Of a stretch of DNA of 64,000 nt, positions 37,418 through 45,540 are shown in pieces. The notes under the pieces are model-generated. The model saw only the letters and a program-made list of their open reading frames with translations, ran no database searches and was not told the DNA's origin. The translations under genes and the position numbers were made by a program. Each line of letters begins with the position of its first letter. Positions within the stretch are counted from its first letter, which is position 1. Source of the DNA: an uncultured Alteromonadaceae bacterium (GTDB taxonomy: Bacteria > Pseudomonadota > Gammaproteobacteria > Enterobacterales > Alteromonadaceae); assembly GCA_913056495.1 (NCBI GenBank), contig CAJXMO010000018.1, forward strand, positions 16,732-80,731. The letters run 5' to 3'.

Positions 37418-37587
37418 ATTGGTGCCCTCATATAGTGCGTGCTGCTATCTTCTTGTGCGTTGTTAAATAATGCTTTTTTAGTAAAAGAAGTGTCACATTA
37501 TATTCTCACAAAGAAAATATTATTACTAGTTCATTATAAACAAGGACTTATACCATTAAGAATAAAATATTCCTATAAAGAAATATA

Positions 37588-37604
37588 TTGGCACGCTCCA
37601 TGCT
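37588..37604 (+). promoter_or_regulatory. Sigma-54 (-24/-12) promoter of gmaS
   Basis: TTGGCACGCTCCATGCT matches YTGGCACGNNNNTTGCW with one mismatch. The GG (37590-37591) and GC (37602-37603) pairs are 12 bases apart, the required spacing. The expected transcript start is near 37615, leaving about a 70-base leader to the gmaS ATG. This points to RpoN control, fitting use of methylamine as nitrogen source. No bacterial enhancer-binding protein gene is in the window. Confidence 0.8.
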
Positions 37605-37683
37605 TTCTCTAAAGTAAATTAATTTTCCTCATAAGAATAATTAATTCATATTAGTTTAATTAAAACGAGATGGAGAGAGAGAA

Positions 37684-39015
37684 ATGCCAACTGACATAGA
37701 TAAGTTTATCGGTGAGAATCAAATCAATTATATTCTGGCCCAATTTGTAGATATTCACGGCGTAGCTAAAACCAAATCTGTGCCAGCAAATTGCCTGATG
37801 GATGTGGTCAATAAAGGGGCAGGTTTTGCCGGGTTTGCAGTCTCGGGTTTAGGCATGCAGCCACATGGGCCAGACTTTATGGCACGTGGTGATTTAGATA
37901 CTTTATCCATAGTACCATGGCAGCCGGGTTATGCACGTATTGTATGCGATGGTTATGTCAACGAACAGCCGTATCCGTACGACAGCCGTGTTGTTTTAAA
38001 GCGTCAGTTAAACAAATTAGCCGCTCGGGGCTGGACTTTAAATTCAGGACTTGAGCCGGAATTCTCTCTCTTTGTGCGTGATGAAAACGGTAACCTAGGT
38101 CCGGTTGATGAGACAGATGTATTAGAAAAACCCTGTTACGACTACAAAGGTTTATCTCGCTCTCGGGAATTTTTAGAAAAACTGGTGGAGTCGCTTCAGC
38201 AAACCGGATTTGATGTTTATCAAATCGATCATGAAGATGCCAACGGTCAGTTTGAAATTAACTATACCTATGGTGATGCGCTCGATTCAGCCGACAAATT
38301 TACCTTTGTCCGCATGGCCGCCGGTGAAATTGCAAATGAACTGGGCATGGTTTGCTCATTTATGCCCAAACCGGCTTCTGACCGAACCGGCAACGGCATG
38401 CACTTTCACTTATCAATTACTGATGAAGCCGGTAAAAACTTATTCCATGACAGCAGTGATGTGAATGGCATGGGGCTGTCAAAAATGGCTTATCACTTTA
38501 CCGCAGGCCTGCTGCATCACGCCAAAGCGCTGTGCGCTATCTCGGCACCGACAGTGAATTCTTACAAACGTTTAGTCGTGGGTGGCTCAGCTTCTGGTTC
38601 AACCTGGGCACCGGCTTATATCGCCTATGGTGATAATAACCGCTCAGCTATGGTGCGAGTCCCTTATGGCCGCTTAGAGTTCCGTTTGCCGGATTCTGGC
38701 TGTAACCCATATTTAGTGCACGCCGCTATCATCGCCGCTGGTTTAGATGGCGTTGAGCGTGAACTTGAGCCGGGCGAACCCAAAAATATCAACTTATATG
38801 CGATGAGTGAAGCTGAACGCTTAGAGCATGGCATTGATATCCTGCCACAAAACTTAAATGAAGCACTGAATGCACTGGAAGCTGATTCAATTTTAACTGA
38901 GCGTCTGGGCAAAGAAATTGTTGGCGAATTTATCAAAATCAAGCGAGAAGAATGGATCAGCTACAGTCGCCATGTTTCTGACTGGGAACTGAACCGTTAC
39001 GCTGAATTTTTCTAA
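37684..39015 (+). CDS. gmaS: Gamma-glutamylmethylamide synthetase (glutamine synthetase type III/GlnT-like)
   Basis: A 443-residue glutamine-synthetase-fold ligase. With ATP it joins glutamate and methylamine to gamma-glutamylmethylamide, the entry step of the N-methylglutamate route. Motifs: LEPEFSLFV near 121-129, [15 protein letters not shown] near 181-195, [10 protein letters not shown] near 238-247, [25 protein letters not shown] near 300-324 and [19 protein letters not shown] near 326-344. The sequence alone would also fit GlnT; the gene's place before mgsABC and mgdABCD decides for GmaS. Led by a sigma-54-type promoter and a GGAGAGAGAG purine-rich RBS. First gene of a run that reaches 49131. 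Confidence 0.9.
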   Translation: MPTDIDKFIGENQINYILAQFVDIHGVAKTKSVPANCLMDVVNKGAGFAGFAVSGLGMQPHGPDFMARGDLDTLSIVPWQPGYARIVCDGYVNEQPYPYDSRVVLKRQLNKLAARGWTLNSGLEPEFSLFVRDENGNLGPVDETDVLEKPCYDYKGLSRSREFLEKLVESLQQTGFDVYQIDHEDANGQFEINYTYGDALDSADKFTFVRMAAGEIANELGMVCSFMPKPASDRTGNGMHFHLSITDEAGKNLFHDSSDVNGMGLSKMAYHFTAGLLHHAKALCAISAPTVNSYKRLVVGGSASGSTWAPAYIAYGDNNRSAMVRVPYGRLEFRLPDSGCNPYLVHAAIIAAGLDGVERELEPGEPKNINLYAMSEAERLEHGIDILPQNLNEALNALEADSILTERLGKEIVGEFIKIKREEWISYSRHVSDWELNRYAEFF

Positions 39016-39058
39016 CCCAATTTAATGAAATTTTATTAAGTAAGATAAGAGGTTACTT

Positions 39059-39958
39059 ATGTGTGGAATTGTTGGTCTTTATTTAAAAAATAAAGCATTA
39101 GAAAGCAAATTGGGTGAGTTATTTACCCCTATGTTAATTGCCATGACAGAGCGTGGCCCGGACAGTGCCGGTTTTGCTGTCTATGGTGATGAAGTTGAAC
39201 AGGATACGATTAAGTTCACTTTGTTACATGAGTCAATGGATTATGACTGGGGTCAGTTGGCTGACCAAATGGCGGCCGGGTTAGACACTCAGGTTGACTG
39301 GTTTCAAAACAGTAATGTCGCCGTATTTAAGGTGAAAGCTGATGCCGCCAGCGTGACTGATTATCTTGCTGCGCACGCTGCTGATATCAAAGTACTCAGT
39401 GCCGGTAAATCCATTGAAATTTTAAAAGAAGTAGGTTTACCGGAAAAAATCACCAAAAAGTTCAACCTTGCGGGTATGAAAGGCAGTCATATTATCGGTC
39501 ATACTCGGATGGCGACTGAATCTGCGGTGACTATGCAGGGCAGCCACCCATTCTCAACCGGCGAAGACTTGTGTCTGGTTCATAATGGTTCCTTATCAAA
39601 CCATAACCGTTTGCGCGAAGAGCTTAAACGCGAAGGCGTTGTATTTGCTACCGAAAATGATTCAGAAGTGGCAGCCGGTTATTTAACCTGGCGTTTACAG
39701 CAAGGCGACAGCTTAACTCAGGCATTGCAAAGTGCACTTAAAACCCTGGATGGCTTTTACACCTTTACGATAGGCACCCGTAACGGCTTTGCGGTTGTGC
39801 GTGACCCTATCGCCTGCAAACCGGCGGTGATGGCAGAAACCGATGATTATGTTGCTATGGCATCAGAATATCAGGCGTTAAGCACGCTACCCGGTATTGA
39901 AAACGCACGGGTTTGGGAACCTGAACCTGAGAAAATTTACATTTGGGAACGAGATTAG
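39059..39958 (+). CDS. mgsA: N-methylglutamate synthase subunit A (class II amidotransferase domain)
   Basis: A 299-residue glutaminase-type subunit. MCGIVGLYLKNKA has the N-terminal nucleophile Cys2; MTERGPDSAGFAVYG near 31-45, HTRMATESAVTMQGSHPF near 149-166 and HNGSLSNHNRLREEL near 178-192 complete the Ntn fold. With MgsB and MgsC it converts gamma-glutamylmethylamide and 2-oxoglutarate to N-methylglutamate and glutamate. It corresponds to the amidotransferase part of glutamate synthase, split into a separate gene. Lies 43 bases after gmaS. GlxB is another name for relatives. Confidence 0.9.
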   Translation: MCGIVGLYLKNKALESKLGELFTPMLIAMTERGPDSAGFAVYGDEVEQDTIKFTLLHESMDYDWGQLADQMAAGLDTQVDWFQNSNVAVFKVKADAASVTDYLAAHAADIKVLSAGKSIEILKEVGLPEKITKKFNLAGMKGSHIIGHTRMATESAVTMQGSHPFSTGEDLCLVHNGSLSNHNRLREELKREGVVFATENDSEVAAGYLTWRLQQGDSLTQALQSALKTLDGFYTFTIGTRNGFAVVRDPIACKPAVMAETDDYVAMASEYQALSTLPGIENARVWEPEPEKIYIWERD

Positions 39959-39984
39959 TCATCACTGGTTTGAGGAATCAAAAA

Positions 39985-40668
39985 ATGAAAACAGTTAATT
40001 TATCAGAAGTCAGCATCAGAGAGTTAAACCAGGCGTTACATGACCAAAAAGCTCAATGTACAGAAGAAACCTGGACCGTTTTAGAGCCAAAAGGCCAGCA
40101 CAATATTGCCTGTGGTTTGGACCAGACTTTATCAGTCGATATTCATGGCCACGCCGGTTATTACTGCGCCGGGATGAACCAAAAAGCCAATGTCACCATT
40201 CATGGTAATGCAGGGCAGGGCGTTGCTGAAAACATGATGTCAGGTGTTGTTCGGGTCAAAGGCGATGCCTCACAGTCAGCGGGCGCGACCGCGCATGGTG
40301 GCTTGTTAGTGGTAGAAGGCAATGCCGGGGCACGCTGCGGAATTTCAATGAAAGGCGTAGATATTGTGGTTAAAGGCGATGTTGGTCATATGAGCTGCTT
40401 TATGGGACAAGCCGGTAACCTGGTGGTTTGTGGTGATGCAGGCGATGCGCTGGGCGACTCACTCTACGAAGTTAAAATTTATGTAAAAGGTTCGGTTAAA
40501 TCTTTAGGCGCGGATTGCATTGAAAAAGAAATGCGCTCAGAGCACCTTGCAGAATTAACCGATTTGTTAAAACGCGCTGGTATTGATGAAGATCCCACTC
40601 AGTTTAAACGTTATGGATCTGCCCGCGGTTTATACAACTTTAAAGTCGACAATGCGTCTGCCTACTAA
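39985..40668 (+). CDS. mgsB: N-methylglutamate synthase subunit B (GltB C-terminal-like)
   Basis: A 227-residue right-handed beta-helix subunit like the GXGXG domain of glutamate synthase. Gly-rich repeats run from about 60 to 185: IHGHAGYYCAGMNQKANVTI, IHGNAGQGVAENMMSGVVRV, VEGNAGARCGISMKGVDIVV and CGDAGDALGDSLYEVKIYV. The frame is open to 39943, but ATG 39985 has TGAGGA upstream and avoids overlap with mgsA. It structurally links the MgsA and MgsC activities. Confidence 0.9.
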   Translation: MKTVNLSEVSIRELNQALHDQKAQCTEETWTVLEPKGQHNIACGLDQTLSVDIHGHAGYYCAGMNQKANVTIHGNAGQGVAENMMSGVVRVKGDASQSAGATAHGGLLVVEGNAGARCGISMKGVDIVVKGDVGHMSCFMGQAGNLVVCGDAGDALGDSLYEVKIYVKGSVKSLGADCIEKEMRSEHLAELTDLLKRAGIDEDPTQFKRYGSARGLYNFKVDNASAY

Positions 40669-40694
40669 TTAGCTGAATGTTTGAGGATAAGATT

Positions 40695-42023
40695 ATGAGT
40701 GAAGATACTAAAACACCTGCAGGTTTACGTGAATCGGCGACCTTTGACCGTAACACCATGCATGAAATTCGTCGCGCTGCAGACACTGGTATTTATGACA
40801 TCCGTGGTTTTGGCGCAAAACGTAAACTACCGCATTTTGACGACTTATTATTTTTAGGCGCCAGCATGTCGCGTTATCCGCTTGAAGGCTATCGTGAAAA
40901 GTGTAATACCTCAGTCACCTTAGGTACACGCTTTGCGAAAAAACCAATTGAGCTGGATATTCCGGTGACCATTGCCGGCATGAGTTTTGGTGCATTATCA
41001 GCTAACGCCAAAGAAGCTTTAGGCCGCGGTGCCTCTATTATGGGCACTTCAACGACAACCGGTGACGGCGGCATGACACCGGAAGAAAGAGGTCAGTCTA
41101 AAAAGCTGGTATATCAGTATTTACCGTCTCGTTACGGGATGAACCCGGACGACTTACGTAAAGCCGATGCAATTGAAGTGGTATTAGGCCAGGGCGCAAA
41201 ACCCGGCGGTGGCGGTATGTTATTAGGTCAAAAAATTACTGACCGAATTGCGCAAATGCGTACCTTGCCTAAAGGCGTAGACCAAAGATCTGCATGTCGT
41301 CACCCGGACTGGACCGGCCCGGATGATTTAGCGATTAAAATTTTAGAGTTACGTGAAATTACCGACTGGCAGGTACCGATCTATATTAAAGTTGGCGCAA
41401 CCCGAACTTATTATGACGTCAAACTAGCGGTTAAAGCTGGCGCAGACGTGATTGTAGTGGACGGTATGCAAGGCGGCACAGCAGCCACCCAGGATGTATT
41501 TATTGAACATGTAGGAATTCCGACTCTGGCGGCTATTCCGCAAGCGGTTCAGGCACTACAGGAAATGGGTATGCACCGTAAAGTACAGCTGATTGTTTCA
41601 GGCGGCATTCGTAACGGTGCTGATGTTGCTAAATGTATGGCTTTAGGCGCAGATGCGGTTGCCATTGGTACAGCAGCCTTAGTTGCTTTAGGTTGTAACC
41701 ATCCTAAATACGATGACGAGTTTAAGAAAATCGGCTCAGCGGCTGGCTATTACGATGACTACCAGGAAGGTAAAGACCCGGCCGGTATTTCAACTCAGGA
41801 CCCTGAATTATCTAAGCGTCTCGACCCGGTAGAAGCGGGACGGCGTTTAGCGAATTACCTGAATGTATTAACACTGGAAGCGCAAACCTTAGCCAGAGCC
41901 TGTGGTAAAAACGATTTACGTAACTTAGAGCCTGAAGATTTAGTGGCGTTAACCGTTGAATCTGCCGCCATGGCCAGAGTGCCATTAGCGGGAACCAGCT
42001 GGGTTCCGGGTCAGAAATTCTAA
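40695..42023 (+). CDS. mgsC: N-methylglutamate synthase subunit C (glutamate synthase/FMN domain)
   Basis: A 442-residue FMN-binding subunit matching the central domain of glutamate synthase, the synthase active centre. PVTIAGMSFGALSANAKEALG near 93-113, STTTGDGGMTPEERGQ near 120-135, LGQGAKPGGGGMLLGQKI near 164-181, VVDGMQGGTAATQ near 255-267 and VSGGIRNGADVAKCMALGADAVAIG near 298-322 are all family hallmarks. ATG 40695 follows TTGAGGATAAGATT. The Fe-S cysteine set appears reduced compared with GltB. A stable hairpin follows in the gap to purU. Confidence 0.92.
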   Translation: MSEDTKTPAGLRESATFDRNTMHEIRRAADTGIYDIRGFGAKRKLPHFDDLLFLGASMSRYPLEGYREKCNTSVTLGTRFAKKPIELDIPVTIAGMSFGALSANAKEALGRGASIMGTSTTTGDGGMTPEERGQSKKLVYQYLPSRYGMNPDDLRKADAIEVVLGQGAKPGGGGMLLGQKITDRIAQMRTLPKGVDQRSACRHPDWTGPDDLAIKILELREITDWQVPIYIKVGATRTYYDVKLAVKAGADVIVVDGMQGGTAATQDVFIEHVGIPTLAAIPQAVQALQEMGMHRKVQLIVSGGIRNGADVAKCMALGADAVAIGTAALVALGCNHPKYDDEFKKIGSAAGYYDDYQEGKDPAGISTQDPELSKRLDPVEAGRRLANYLNVLTLEAQTLARACGKNDLRNLEPEDLVALTVESAAMARVPLAGTSWVPGQKF

Positions 42024-42062
42024 CCAGCCCACGGACCGATTTAACCCCAATGTGTCAATCAG

Positions 42063-42087
42063 ACGCGAGGTGATTTTCACCTCGCGT
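42063..42087 (+). other. Intercistronic hairpin between mgsC and purU
   Basis: ACGCGAGGTG and CACCTCGCGT form a perfect 10-bp GC-rich stem around ATTTT. No T-run follows, so it is more likely an mRNA-stability or processing element, or a partial attenuator, than a full terminator. Confidence 0.6.
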
Positions 42088-42160
42088 GGATTAACGCGCC
42101 TGTAAAGCCGCAATACGCGGCTAAAAACAGACAATCAGGTGCCATTAGGAAGTATTTATT

Positions 42161-43030
42161 ATGACAAAGCCAAGCGATATCAACGAATTTATTTTAAAAG
42201 CGAATTGTAAAGCCGGCGCCGGTATTATTGCCGCTGTCAGTTCATTTTTGGCCGAACGCGGCTGTTATATAAGCGAACTGAATCAGTTTGACGATTGTGA
42301 CAGCGGCCATTTATTTATGCGTGCCCGGTTTCATGTGCAAAGCGGCAGCTTAACCCTGGACGACTTAATTGAGCAGTTTCCGCAAGTCGCCAACGACTTT
42401 GATATGAAATGGAAAATGGTGGATGCCAAAGCGCCGATGAAAACCGTGATTATGGTCAGCAAATTTGATCATTGTTTAGATGACCTTTTATACCGCCTGC
42501 ATAAAGGTGAGCTGAACATGGAAATAACCGCGGTTGTATCAAACCATCTTGATCTGCGACCTATGGTTGAACGCGAAGGGATCCGCTTCATTTACCTGCC
42601 GGTTAATAAAGAAAACAAGGCGGAGCAGGAACAAGCCTTATTAGATATTGTTAAAGAAACCGGTTCAGAGCTGGTTGTTCTTGCACGCTATATGCAAATT
42701 TTATCCAATAATTTATGCAAGCAGCTGGTGGGCCAGGCAATCAATATTCATCACTCATTTTTACCCGGTTTTAAAGGCGCTAAACCATACCATCAGGCCT
42801 ATGATCGCGGGGTTAAATTAATTGGAGCAACGGCCCATTATGTTACCTCTGATTTAGATGAAGGGCCGATTATTGAGCAGTCGGTACAACCGGTTGATCA
42901 TACTTTTAATCCACAATCTCTGGTGGCTGTCGGGCGGGATACCGAAACGGTTGCGCTGGCGCGTGCCGTCAAAATGCATGTTGAACACAGAGTCTTTTTA
43001 GACGGTAACAAAACCGTCGTATTTAAGTAG
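42161..43030 (+). CDS. purU: Formyltetrahydrofolate deformylase
   Basis: A 289-residue enzyme that hydrolyses 10-formyl-THF to formate and THF. An N-terminal ACT domain (about 9-85, LKANCKAGAGIIAAVSSFLAERG) precedes the formyltransferase-like domain with INIHHSFLPGFKGAKPYHQAYDRGVKLIGATAHY near 199-232, including the catalytic His pair, and DLDEGPIIEQ near 236-245. Here it removes one-carbon units produced from methylamine and recycles THF. ATG 42161 has TTAGGA upstream. Ten bases before folD. Confidence 0.95.
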   Translation: MTKPSDINEFILKANCKAGAGIIAAVSSFLAERGCYISELNQFDDCDSGHLFMRARFHVQSGSLTLDDLIEQFPQVANDFDMKWKMVDAKAPMKTVIMVSKFDHCLDDLLYRLHKGELNMEITAVVSNHLDLRPMVEREGIRFIYLPVNKENKAEQEQALLDIVKETGSELVVLARYMQILSNNLCKQLVGQAINIHHSFLPGFKGAKPYHQAYDRGVKLIGATAHYVTSDLDEGPIIEQSVQPVDHTFNPQSLVAVGRDTETVALARAVKMHVEHRVFLDGNKTVVFK

Positions 43031-43039
43031 GAGTTTACA

Positions 43040-43921
43040 ATGGCCAGGTTAATTGATGGCAAACAAAACGCTCAGCAAGTGATTGATGAAGTCGCCGTCG
43101 ATGTAAAAAAGTTTATTGAGTCTTATAAGGTAACCCCTTGTTTAGCCGTGGTTTTAGTAGGTGAAGATCCGGCAAGTCAGGTTTATGTCCGTAACAAGAT
43201 TAAACGTGCCGGCGAAGTGGGCATCCGCTCAATTGAACACAAACTCAGCGCCCACTGCAGTCAGCAGGAATTGAATGCGCTGATCCAGACATTAAACACA
43301 GATCCTGAAGTACACGGCATTTTAGTTCAGCTACCTCTGCCCAAGGGGCTTAACGAAGAAGAGATTATTGCGGCGATTGATCCGGCTAAGGATGTTGATG
43401 GTTTTCACCCGATGAATGTCGGCGCTTTATCCAGTGGTCAGGCGAATTTAATCCCCTGTACGCCATTAGGTTGCATGCTGATGCTAAAACAAGTGATGCC
43501 TGATTTATCCGGTAAAAAAGCCGTGGTCATTGGTCGCTCAAACATAGTGGGTAAACCCATGGCGGCATTGCTGTTACAAGCTAATTGTACAGTGACAGTT
43601 GTGCATTCCCGTACCCAGAATATTAAGCAAATTTGTTCGCAGGCTGACATTTTAATTGCAGCCATAGGCCGGCCTGAAATGGTGGATGCAGACTGGGTAA
43701 AACCCGGTGCCACCATCATAGATGTGGGCATTAATGCAATTGAGCGAGATGGTAAACGCAAACTGGTCGGCGACGTCAATTTTGCCGAAGTTGAAAAAAT
43801 CGCGCAAGCAATCACACCGGTACCCGGAGGTGTCGGCCCTATGACGATAGCTTGTTTGATGAAAAATACGTTAACCGCTGCCATTGCAATTGAACAGGCA
43901 AAATTACCGCTAGCCAGCTAA
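43040..43921 (+). CDS. folD: Methylenetetrahydrofolate dehydrogenase/cyclohydrolase
   Basis: A 293-residue bifunctional enzyme that converts 5,10-methylene-THF to 10-formyl-THF with NADP+. [26 protein letters not shown] near 37-62 contains the catalytic Lys region, [14 protein letters not shown] near 92-105, [14 protein letters not shown] near 115-128, [14 protein letters not shown] near 165-178 and [15 protein letters not shown] near 261-275. It takes the methylene-THF formed by MgdABCD and feeds PurU. Being inside this operon, it is probably an extra copy dedicated to methylamine. RBS TAGGAG. Confidence 0.96.
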   Translation: MARLIDGKQNAQQVIDEVAVDVKKFIESYKVTPCLAVVLVGEDPASQVYVRNKIKRAGEVGIRSIEHKLSAHCSQQELNALIQTLNTDPEVHGILVQLPLPKGLNEEEIIAAIDPAKDVDGFHPMNVGALSSGQANLIPCTPLGCMLMLKQVMPDLSGKKAVVIGRSNIVGKPMAALLLQANCTVTVVHSRTQNIKQICSQADILIAAIGRPEMVDADWVKPGATIIDVGINAIERDGKRKLVGDVNFAEVEKIAQAITPVPGGVGPMTIACLMKNTLTAAIAIEQAKLPLAS

Positions 43922-43933
43922 ACCCAAACCCGG

Positions 43934-43953
43934 GCGCCAGCAGTGGTTGGCGC
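43934..43953 (+). other. Intercistronic hairpin between folD and mgdA
   Basis: GCGCCA and TGGCGC form a short GC-rich stem with an 8-base loop; no T-run follows. A second hairpin in this operon, again at a boundary between functional blocks. Confidence 0.45.
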
Positions 43954-43978
43954 TGTCATCATTAAAGGAGCAAGGTCA

Positions 43979-45226
43979 ATGCCTTTTTCACTGTTAAAAT
44001 ATGGTCTTAATAAAGATTATCCGTTTGAAAAACATGCTGATTTACCTGCCCCCTGTGAACTCAAGCCAAGCTATGATGTGGTTATTGTCGGGGCGGGTGG
44101 TCATGGCGTAGCAACAGCTTATTATCTGGCAAAATATCATGGCATTACCAATGTTGCCGTGTTGGAAAAAGGGTATTTAGGGGGCGGTAATACGGCCCGG
44201 AATACCGCTGTCATTCGTTCAAATTACCTGACCAATGAAGGGGTTAAGTTTTATAGCGAATCGGTCAAATTATTCCAGCAGCTGTCGAATGAATTTGATT
44301 TTAATATTATGTATTCAGAGCGCGGACAATTGACGCTGGCACATACAGATGCTGCAGTCAGAGGTTTTCGTCAACGCGCCGAAATCAACAAACATTTTGG
44401 CGGGCGCACTGAACTCATCGACCCGCAACAAATTAAAGAGCTGGTGCCTTGTTTAAATATGAACCCGGCAGATATGCCAATACTGGCCGGGCTCTGGCAT
44501 ATGGACGGTGCCACCGCACGCCACGATGCCGTGGCCTGGGGTTATGCAAAAGGCGCAACCCAGCGTGGCGTTGAGTTACATCAGCTGACCGAAGTGACAG
44601 ACATTGATGTTGAAAACGGCAAAGTAGTTGGCGTTAAAACCAACCGCGGCAATATTAAATGTGGTTGTGTTGTCCAGGCGATTGCCGGACATAGCTCATT
44701 GTTGGCAGCAAAAGCCGGATTTAAATTACCGATATCAACCTTTCCGCTACAGGCTATGGTCACTCAGCCGGTTAAACCCTTTTTAAATCCGCTGGTCAGC
44801 TCGCCGTCTTTGCATTGTTATGTGCAGCAAACCAGCCGCGGTGAATTAGTATTTGGCGGCGGCTCAGATCCTTACCCCTTATACAACTCACGCTCTACCT
44901 TAGATTTAAAAGAAAGCCTATTGGCCAATGCCGTCGAGCTTTTCCCGTTTATGGCCAATATGCGCTTAATGCGTCAGTGGGCCGGTTTAACGGATATGAC
45001 CTCAGATTATAGCCCGATTATGGGGCTGAGCCCGGTCGACAATTATTACCTGGATGCAGGTTGGGGGACCTGGGGCTTTAAATCGACCCCGATTGTTGGT
45101 CAAACCATGGCGCAACTGGTGGCCAGTGGCGGTCAGGTACCGGACTTAATTAAACCTTTTGCAATGGACCGCTTTGACTCATTTGCTCAGGTTAACGAAA
45201 TGGGCGCAACGGCAGCAAGCCACTAA
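43979..45226 (+). CDS. mgdA: N-methylglutamate dehydrogenase subunit A (SoxB-like)
   Basis: A 415-residue FAD-dependent oxidoreductase subunit like the beta subunit of heterotetrameric sarcosine oxidase. The Rossmann motif YDVVIVGAGGHGVATAYYLAK lies near 33-53, with EKGYLGGGNTARNTAVIRSN near 63-82, where the flavin-contact region sits, and WAGLTDMTSDYSPIMG near 327-342 in the C-terminal part. With MgdBCD it oxidises N-methylglutamate to glutamate and passes the methyl as methylene to THF. The frame is open to 43943, but ATG 43979 has AAGGAG 9-14 bases upstream and gives the normal SoxB start. mgs neighbours favour N-methylglutamate over sarcosine as the substrate. Confidence 0.9.
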   Translation: MPFSLLKYGLNKDYPFEKHADLPAPCELKPSYDVVIVGAGGHGVATAYYLAKYHGITNVAVLEKGYLGGGNTARNTAVIRSNYLTNEGVKFYSESVKLFQQLSNEFDFNIMYSERGQLTLAHTDAAVRGFRQRAEINKHFGGRTELIDPQQIKELVPCLNMNPADMPILAGLWHMDGATARHDAVAWGYAKGATQRGVELHQLTEVTDIDVENGKVVGVKTNRGNIKCGCVVQAIAGHSSLLAAKAGFKLPISTFPLQAMVTQPVKPFLNPLVSSPSLHCYVQQTSRGELVFGGGSDPYPLYNSRSTLDLKESLLANAVELFPFMANMRLMRQWAGLTDMTSDYSPIMGLSPVDNYYLDAGWGTWGFKSTPIVGQTMAQLVASGGQVPDLIKPFAMDRFDSFAQVNEMGATAASH

Positions 45227-45240
45227 TTTGGAGGTCAGAT

Positions 45241-45540
45241 ATGAAAATTTTAACTTGTCCGTTAAACGGGCCGCGCAATATCAGCGAATTTGTTTATGGC
45301 GGTGAGGTAAAAGACATGCCGGACCCAAATACCTGTAGCGATAAAGCCTGGGCCGATTATGTGTTTTATCACGATAACTTAATTCAGATTGTCAAAGAAT
45401 GGTGGCTGCATGCACCGTCCGGCTACTGGTTTATTGCAGAGCGCCACACTGCATCAGATGAAATTATCAAAACTTATGACCCAAGCGAAATTTATAATAC
45501 CCGCATCGAGTTTTCCACTCAGCAAGAGGAGCGTGCCTAA
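45241..45540 (+). CDS. mgdB: N-methylglutamate dehydrogenase subunit B (SoxD-like)
   Basis: A 99-residue small subunit like sarcosine oxidase delta. MKILTCPLNGPRNISEFVYGGEV opens the protein. The classic SoxD zinc pattern CPxCG appears here as CPLNG, so one ligand is replaced. WWLHAPSGYWFIAERHTASDEI near 59-80 is conserved. GGAGG precedes the ATG. Its TAA stop overlaps the mgdC ATG by one base. Confidence 0.88.
   Translation: MKILTCPLNGPRNISEFVYGGEVKDMPDPNTCSDKAWADYVFYHDNLIQIVKEWWLHAPSGYWFIAERHTASDEIIKTYDPSEIYNTRIEFSTQQEERA

Noticed and set aside
37684..39015. Annotation as an ordinary glutamine synthetase
   Set aside because: The fold is the same, but location before mgsABC and mgdABCD favours gamma-glutamylmethylamide synthetase. 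A GlnT role is not excluded by sequence alone.
42024..42160. Riboswitch (glycine or THF type) upstream of purU
   Set aside because: Only a single simple hairpin is visible; no conserved riboswitch core could be recognised.
43438..43884. 148-residue reverse frame opposite folD
   Set aside because: folD is full length with all motifs on the + strand; the reverse frame is a shadow.
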